From the NCBI GenBank assembly GCA_029939635.1, contig JAOZSN010000010.1, positions 1 to 31,137 on the forward strand: a stretch of 31,137 bases of DNA, in the 5' to 3' direction. A program made the position numbers and the translations under genes. This stretch comes from Deltaproteobacteria bacterium. GTDB lineage: Bacteria; Desulfobacterota; Desulfobulbia; Desulfobulbales; SURF-16. Below, piece after piece: positions 30,873-31,137 of the stretch. The notes under the pieces are model-generated. The model saw nothing but the letters and a program-made list of their open reading frames with translations. It was not told the origin of the DNA and ran no database searches. How positions within the stretch are numbered: position 1 is the stretch's first letter; each line of letters begins with the position of its first letter.

Positions 30873-30901
30873 CATTCAACTGTTAAAACGAACAGTGACA
30901 T

Positions 30902-30937
30902 AAAAAAAGGCTTACCCAAATGGGTAAGCCTTTTTTT
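30902..30937. terminator. Bidirectional intrinsic terminator
   Basis: AAAAAAA, then GGCTTACCCA-AA-TGGGTAAGCC (30909-30930), then TTTTTTT. A perfect 10-bp stem with A and T runs on both sides works in both directions. It ends the minus-strand ppsA transcript 45 bases after its stop codon and would stop plus-strand transcripts from the tol side. Confidence 0.92.
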
Positions 30938-30981
30938 ATTGCCCATCAAACAATGGGCAGACAACTAGGTACTGCAACCAA

Positions 30982-31137
30982 TTACTTAGGTGCAATCCCC
31001 ATCTCTTTCTCTTTCTCATGCACAGCAAGACGAGTCTTGATGGCTGTATCAGGGATGAGAGACATGGAGTCGATACCTTCTTCAACCAGGAAGGTGGCGA
31101 ACTCTGGGAAGTCAGAGGGACCCTGACCACAGATACC
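30982..31137 (-). CDS. ppsA: Phosphoenolpyruvate synthase, C-terminal end (cut by window edge)
   Basis: 51 residues are visible, in frame from the right edge to the TAA at 30982-30984. They begin GICGQGPSDFPEFATFLVEE and continue GIDSMSLIPDTAIKTRLAV, which is the C-terminal PEP-utilising TIM-barrel end of PpsA, with the Cys of the GICGQGPSD motif that acts in catalysis in this enzyme family. PpsA makes PEP from pyruvate and ATP for gluconeogenesis. The short tail (HEKEKEMGIAPK) follows. Pyruvate phosphate dikinase ends in a related motif but differs in the SLIPD part; PpsA is preferred. Confidence 0.85.
   Translation of the reverse strand, partial: GICGQGPSDFPEFATFLVEEGIDSMSLIPDTAIKTRLAVHEKEKEMGIAPK

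Overview
The window looks like chromosome from an anaerobic, mesophilic or psychrophilic Gram-negative bacterium of the Desulfobulbales type (the former Deltaproteobacteria). This is inferred from moderate GC, radical SAM enzymes, a Tol system, a PagL-like outer-membrane enzyme and intergenic repeats of the kind such genomes carry. I cannot name the species.

Region 1 (1-17603, all minus strand) is a large secondary fatty-acid or polyketide-like cluster. In transcription order it holds: a small exported Lys-rich protein; a FabB-like ketosynthase (KS); a CrtI-like FAD oxidoreductase; a second KS; an acyl carrier protein (ACP); a PlsC acyltransferase; a PaaK-like AMP-ligase; a SPASM radical SAM protein; a PagL-like deacylase; a short KS-like protein; two B12-binding-type radical SAM proteins; a GT2-DUF2062 fusion; an LpxL-like acyltransferase; a second ACP; a third KS; a KS-like partner without the catalytic Cys; and a FabG ketoreductase cut by the left edge. 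Most genes overlap or abut. The logic is to prime an acyl chain, extend it on dedicated ACPs, alter it by radical and flavin chemistry, then transfer it to a lipid or sugar head group at the envelope. The mix recalls aryl-polyene clusters and the gene sets proposed (not proven) for ladderane lipids; the product is unknown.

Region 2 (18000-21434, minus strand) holds a TonB-dependent receptor, a 33-residue peptide gene and a radical SAM/SPASM peptide maturase: a likely small RiPP system. A terminator-like hairpin sits between peptide and maturase. Divergent from it (21744-24373, plus) are an ABC-type periplasmic binding protein and an overlapping sensor histidine kinase.

Region 3 (24881-30374, plus) is tolQ-tolR-tolA-tolB-cpoB followed by a BamE-like lipoprotein; no pal gene is present. 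The right edge (30982-31137, minus) is the C-terminus of phosphoenolpyruvate synthase with a strong terminator.

The non-coding gaps are filled by at least four families of palindromic repeats. The most striking is a ~200-bp family whose copies have different arm sequences that stay self-complementary around a conserved apical motif.
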